Of a stretch of DNA of 64,000 nucleotides, positions 60,200 to 64,000 are shown one piece after another. A program made the translations under genes and the position numbers. How positions within the stretch are numbered: position 1 is the stretch's first letter; each line of letters opens with the position of its first letter. This stretch comes from Merluccius polli (Eukaryota; Chordata; Actinopteri; Gadiformes; Merlucciidae). A model generated the notes under the pieces. It searched no databases and was not told the origin of the DNA. It saw nothing but the letters and a program-made list of their open reading frames with translations. The stretch spans positions 32,501-96,500 of the forward strand of contig JAOPHQ010002018.1 of the NCBI GenBank assembly GCA_030340625.1, in the 5' to 3' direction.

Positions 60200-62398
60200 G
60201 CTTAGTGAGTTGTGCAGGGTAGATAACTCACAGAACTACAGTGGGTTGATGGCAAAGACATTTGCATTTGCCAGGGACAGGCAATGTAAAGGATTGTGCA
60301 ACATCTTCATTGACTTCGAACCAAATGCCCACGATGCAGAAGTGGCATCATGCACATCAGTGAACAGTTCTCTGTTTGGGTACCTTGTGTACAGCATACT
60401 CTACTTTAGTCTCTTTTTTTTCAGTAGACCTATATACACCCTTGCTTCAATGATTTCAAAATATAATCTGTATAAGTTTAGTTTCATAGAACAGGGGTTA
60501 ACGTTTTCACATTTGGATATCCCTGCTCTGTTGCTCGGTGAGACAGACAATGCGCTGTGGCAGGTAGGGATGACGGCTGCGCTGGGGCCGCAAGCGGTTC
60601 ATTTTGCTCATTGATAAAGACAGACTTGTCTTTTTTAATTACCGTGGGGTTATTTTTGTTTTGTTTTGTTTCCAAAGAGGAGCACAGAAAGTTAATTGTT
60701 CCATTCTGTTGCCTTCTTTTCGGCGCAGAGTTAATATTAACAAACGTGATGTGGTGGTTAAGTTGTTATTGGCGTAATATTTCACCACTCTAGGCCTGTT
60801 GTTCTCAGTGTGTCTCAGTGAGTCGTTGCAGTCGTAAACACCACACACATCCAACAGGAACTTCCCTCAGCTAAGTATCTCACTGTTTCGTCTGTCTGTC
60901 TCCGATCAATGATCTGTTTTTTTTTGCAGTCTAGCCTGGCCCACCCAAGAGTTTATACATTCAAACTGTATTTTTTGTGCTTTAAAGCAGTGATTCAGGG
61001 GGAGATTTGATGATCTCCAATGACCACTTGCGAACAAAAAAATGTCATTTGCAAATGAGACACCCGGTTTATGTCTATGTCTCCATTTCCACAAAGGATT
61101 TGACGGGCGGCGCAAGGTATTGGGTAGAATAATCAAACGACAATTAGTAAGCATAGTGTTAACCCCACTACACCTGCTGCAGCTCCACATCAATAAACTA
61201 GCTGTGGTCGAGAGAAAAACCCCTTTCTTTCTAATCGCAAAATATGTGAGCAGCAAACAAAACCTGACAACAGCAAATGCCTTCAAATCACGCAAGAAAC
61301 AAGCAACCAACCAAGTCTTTGTCATTTGTCAAGAATGTTGCCAGCAGCGACCCAGAGGCTCAGCCTGTGTAAAACAGACATTTTGCCTAGAGGGCTTTCT
61401 CTTACATTGTTCTGGAGTCTGTAAGACTATATTCTATTTTCATAGTTGTCTTACTATCTTCTTACAAATGGTAAAGTCGCTATTGAACACAAATAATATC
61501 AGTCTAAAGTGCCTTTCAGAGTTTCCAAGGCACTGTCACTACCGTGAGAAACTAGCATTGACACGAATCTAGTGAAATTAAGGAACGCATGTTATTTATT
61601 GACATCAGGGCATCGCTTTCTCTTATTATTTGAACAAAAATCTTGATGTAATTGGAATATGAAGATACAATATGTGTGCAATAATGGTTCAGTGTGAAGA
61701 TCCAGTCTAGTGTCTTGGTATTGTCCTTAAGCAGTGTAACCGTTTTAAAGGGCTCTACGTGCCCATAACCCCAAAACTATTTGACAAGCAAGGACAATTT
61801 TACCATCCCCGCCCCCACCCCAAAAAAAAAACAGCTGAAAAATGAGCAAACCTCAAGGGGACACATAAGATGGACCCCCTCCTCCTGGCAATAGCTATAA
61901 GTGCACAGGTTGTCAGTTGAACAGACTATAATATTGAGGGAAAAAAACAGGATAATAAATTAAAAGCAATCCAAACTCTATGAATTATTGACTCATTAAT
62001 TACACCAAATTTACAAATGAATAATACATTTACATCCAGTAGCAGTGGGGCACACAATGAAAAGCAGTCAAGGTCATGAACGTTGTGGAAATGCCATTAC
62101 TACCGATATGCCACGGTCCATTCAGTAGGTCTAAGTAATGGCCGAGGATCGGAAAAGACAACAATAGTTCAAACTGTCACGTAAAAAAAACTAAACAGCA
62201 TTCTGGTGGTTAATATTTCAGTAGTACAGTAAAACAACAAATGTGGTTATTGTTTAAAAAAACAAAACAAAAAAACAATGACCAAAAAACCCTCTCTTTT
62301 CACGACTGCTAAAGCTATCCTGCATGCCTGTACTTTAAACTCTGTCATGAAGCATTTTGTACTAATATTGATTGCATGCTTGGGTTGTTCTCAACCTC

Positions 62399-62444
62399 AC
62401 TTGCAAGTCCCTTTGGATAAAAAGTGTGTGCTAAATGACTTTAT
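62399..62444. repeat. L2-type LINE/SINE tail fragment
   Basis: ACTTGCAAGTCCCTTTGGAT then AAAAAGTGTGTGCTAAATGAC closely matches the consensus tail I recall from fish L2 and related SINEs. Its orientation is opposite to the fragment at 59.1 kb. Confidence 0.65.
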
Positions 62445-62570
62445 ATACACACCATAATGTCAGCATTACTACTGGATAAGCATAACGAGTACTATTAGCC
62501 AGGGGATGTCCAGCCAAGCAGTTGCTGAAATAGCACAAAAAATCAGCAAACGGCAATGCAGTGGGGCTTA

Positions 62571-63203
62571 TGGCCTGGTCAGACTATACCATTTTTTTGT
62601 CGCTCACGATTGTCGTTTACGATCTACCATGTCACACTATACGATTTTAGAACCATGAAAACCTCTCCGCGTCTTGGTCGGGGGAGTGGCCACATACACC
62701 GACAGCATCGGTCGCGTCGCATGTTGTCATAGCAGCAGCCGTCAACAAAAGTCTGGGCGATCACAATAATACAATGATGGATACAGACGCGCTTGGTGTC
62801 GTACTTGCTGTCTTCTGTGCGGAAAAGAAAAAGAAGAAACGAGTGTGGACTCGCTCATGGGTATCACGAAGAGGAGAATACGGGATGTCTGTCCAATTGA
62901 ACTTTAATGCACGAGCGCCAGCTGTGGAATTCCCGGGAGTTTTTCATACAGTAGGCTATGATGTCAACAATGGAAACGTCATACGACTCCCGTCAAATTT
63001 CTGACAAGCCAGACTTTTTGTCGGGCTGTTTTAGAACGTCGTGAACGACAAATCGCAAGTCGTGAAGCATGTCACATTATATGATTCACTCCGCGTTCGA
63101 TGTCGTGCCCGACCATTTGAAATCGGATACGACGCTGTAAACTTGTCGGTCACGACAAATTCGGGGCAAAATCGGGCTGAAATCGTGTAGTCTGACCAGG
63201 CCA
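62571..63203. mobile_element. PIF/Harbinger element, internally deleted
   Basis: The left end TGGCCTGGTCAGACTA is repeated exactly, inverted, at the right end (TAGTCTGACCAGGCCA). TTA flanks both ends (62,568-62,570 and 63,204-63,206), the 3-bp target duplication of PIF/Harbinger elements. The interior has further CGAC/GTCG-rich sub-terminal repeats and the start of a transposase frame on the plus strand. At 633 bp it lacks most of the nuclease gene. Confidence 0.85.
62774..63004 (+). pseudogene. Harbinger transposase N-terminal remnant
   Basis: The 76-codon frame starts MMDTDALGVVLAVF and contains EKKKKKRVWTRSWVSRRGEYG. HARBI1-like nucleases and fish Harbinger transposases have a similar start: a short acidic or hydrophobic segment, a basic run, then a W-x-R-x-W-x-x-R-R motif. 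After GEYGM the similarity fades and the frame stops before any of the DDE catalytic region. It sits inside a Harbinger element with intact ends, which supports the call. It cannot be functional as a nuclease. Confidence 0.6.
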
Positions 63204-63206
63204 TTA

Positions 63207-63545
63207 GTGTACTGGCCCAGGCCAACCATGTTCTGGATAAAGGTTGCATCAACATAATTGATCAAGTAATAATCGCATCCGACGAATAATCTCACAAATC
63301 AGCCATGTTATCTCAAATATGGGAATAAAGGGTGTTTCTCCTTCTTCGCTTCATATTTGATTCGACCAATCATGTTGCTGGAAGCTGGAGGATCTGGAAG
63401 CGTGTAATTGCCTATTAATTGGCGTGTAATTTACTAACAGCAAACACAAACTCGGCCAGCACTAGTAAACAGTAAAAAAGTGTCTGTAAAGGTTTCAAAT
63501 CAACCCCTTGTGGATTGGCCACTGTAGGAATTCACTTATTAAAAT
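63207..63545. other. Spacer with nothing recognised
   Basis: Unique DNA between the Harbinger element and the 36-bp minisatellite. GCGTGTAATT occurs twice near 63,402-63,431, a minor local duplication. Confidence 0.4.
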
Positions 63546-63823
63546 CTGCTATAACATAGTAGGACCGCTGGCTCAGGAGTTCTGCTATAACATAGTAGGA
63601 CCGCTGGATCAGTAGTTCTGCTATAACACAGGACCGCTGGATCAGTAGTTCTGCTATAACATAGTAGGACCGCTGGATCAGTAGTTCTGCTATAACGTAG
63701 TAGGACCGCTGGATCAGTAGTTCTGCTATAACATAGTAGGACCGCTGGATCAGTAGTTCTACTATAACATAGTAGGACCGCTGGATCAGTAGTCCTGCTA
63801 TAACATAGTAGGACCGCTGGATC
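63546..63823. repeat. 36-bp minisatellite, about 8 copies
   Basis: Unit starts fall at 63,546, 63,582, 63,618, 63,651, 63,687, 63,723, 63,759 and 63,795. Each holds CTGCTATAACATAGTAGGAC and CGCTGGATCAGTAGTT. The third copy is three bases short (33 bp). Copies differ by only one to a few bases. Confidence 0.95.
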
Positions 63824-64000
63824 CTAAATGATCAGATGGGTAATGGAAGGGGGGCAAAACAGCCCTGACTGAAGCGCTGATGGTGATCTTAAAAATATAG
63901 GCCATGTCTTAATTTGCTTTGTTGGAGCAAATCTCTCAAGTCTTTTAAACAAGAAGTAATTATGATTATAATGGTCAAGTAATACTCTCTAGATTATTAC
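63824..64000. other. Window end, nothing recognised
   Basis: Unique AT-rich DNA up to the window edge. Confidence 0.4.

Larger units (their letters stand above)
48706..62570. other. Long intergenic stretch
   Basis: No family-level match in any frame. It includes (ATC)n at 50,942-51,003, a poly-G run near 52,177-52,188, (CA)n at 60,167-60,197, an 18-bp hairpin at 53,114-53,155 and an L2-type fragment at 59,093-59,134 (a second tail fragment is at 62,399-62,444). Two unusually long non-repetitive open frames (59,796-60,614 and 61,042-61,572, both plus) lack any known domain and are not called as genes. Confidence 0.5.

Noticed and set aside
61042..61572. 176-codon plus frame
   Set aside because: No known domain and a competing 139-codon minus frame overlaps it; mentioned as a check item but not called as a gene.
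63546..63823. CRISPR-like array with 36-bp repeats
   Set aside because: The copies are head-to-tail with no spacers; it is a minisatellite.

Overview
The window is vertebrate nuclear DNA, most likely from a ray-finned (teleost) fish. It holds one clear protein-coding locus on the minus strand, with vertebrate-type introns and splice sites. Around it are remnants of PIF/Harbinger and hAT transposons, L2-type LINE tails, and a very heavy load of simple repeats: (CA)n, (GA)n, (AT)n, long G/C homopolymers and several minisatellites. That repeat load is reminiscent of cod-like fishes (Gadiformes), but the species is an inference.

The gene is a delta-1 protocadherin, best matched from memory to protocadherin-11 (pcdh11/PCDH11X), with pcdh9 as the main alternative. 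Reading from high to low coordinates, I see: a CpG-rich promoter region with a probable 5' non-coding exon (about 36.8-35.6 kb); an intron of 5.8 kb; a first coding exon (29,780-29,165) with signal peptide, cadherin repeat EC1 and the start of EC2; a phase-0 intron of 5,939 bp full of (AT)n and a 52-bp minisatellite; and a large second coding exon (23,225-20,718) with the rest of EC2, EC3-EC7, the membrane helix and the proximal cytoplasmic tail. The two exons join in frame to 1,018 residues. The large exon ends at a consensus donor, so the distal tail (including the RRVTF-type PP1-binding motif expected of the family) must lie in exons not seen here. Reading through that donor instead gives a 55-residue alternative C-terminus. 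The DNA from 20.5 kb down to 1 is therefore probably a long downstream intron.

By region: 1-839 is a C-rich minisatellite-like array. 840-20,549 has no recognisable gene, apart from a short THAP-like peptide beside CRE and CCAAT motifs at 8.8 kb, a hairpin at 16.7 kb and many microsatellites. 20,550-36,830 is the pcdh11 5' half. 36,831-64,000 lies upstream of the gene and holds no convincing gene. It contains a Harbinger-type MITE (42.1-42.9 kb), a hAT element with a BED-finger transposase fragment and perfect 8-bp target duplication (43.9-44.5 kb), a second copy of the repeat family that flanks the 52-bp minisatellite (46.6-46.9 kb), a 1.16-kb polypurine tract (47.5-48.7 kb), an 18-bp perfect hairpin (53.1 kb), a Harbinger element carrying a transposase N-terminal remnant (62.6-63.2 kb) and a 36-bp minisatellite (63.5-63.8 kb).

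There is no operon-like gene network. The functional content is one cell-adhesion gene with regulatory and repeat DNA around it. I found no convincing new gene system. The most unusual items are the transposon remnants with readable target duplications, the minisatellite-bearing element family, the long polypurine tract and the perfect hairpin.
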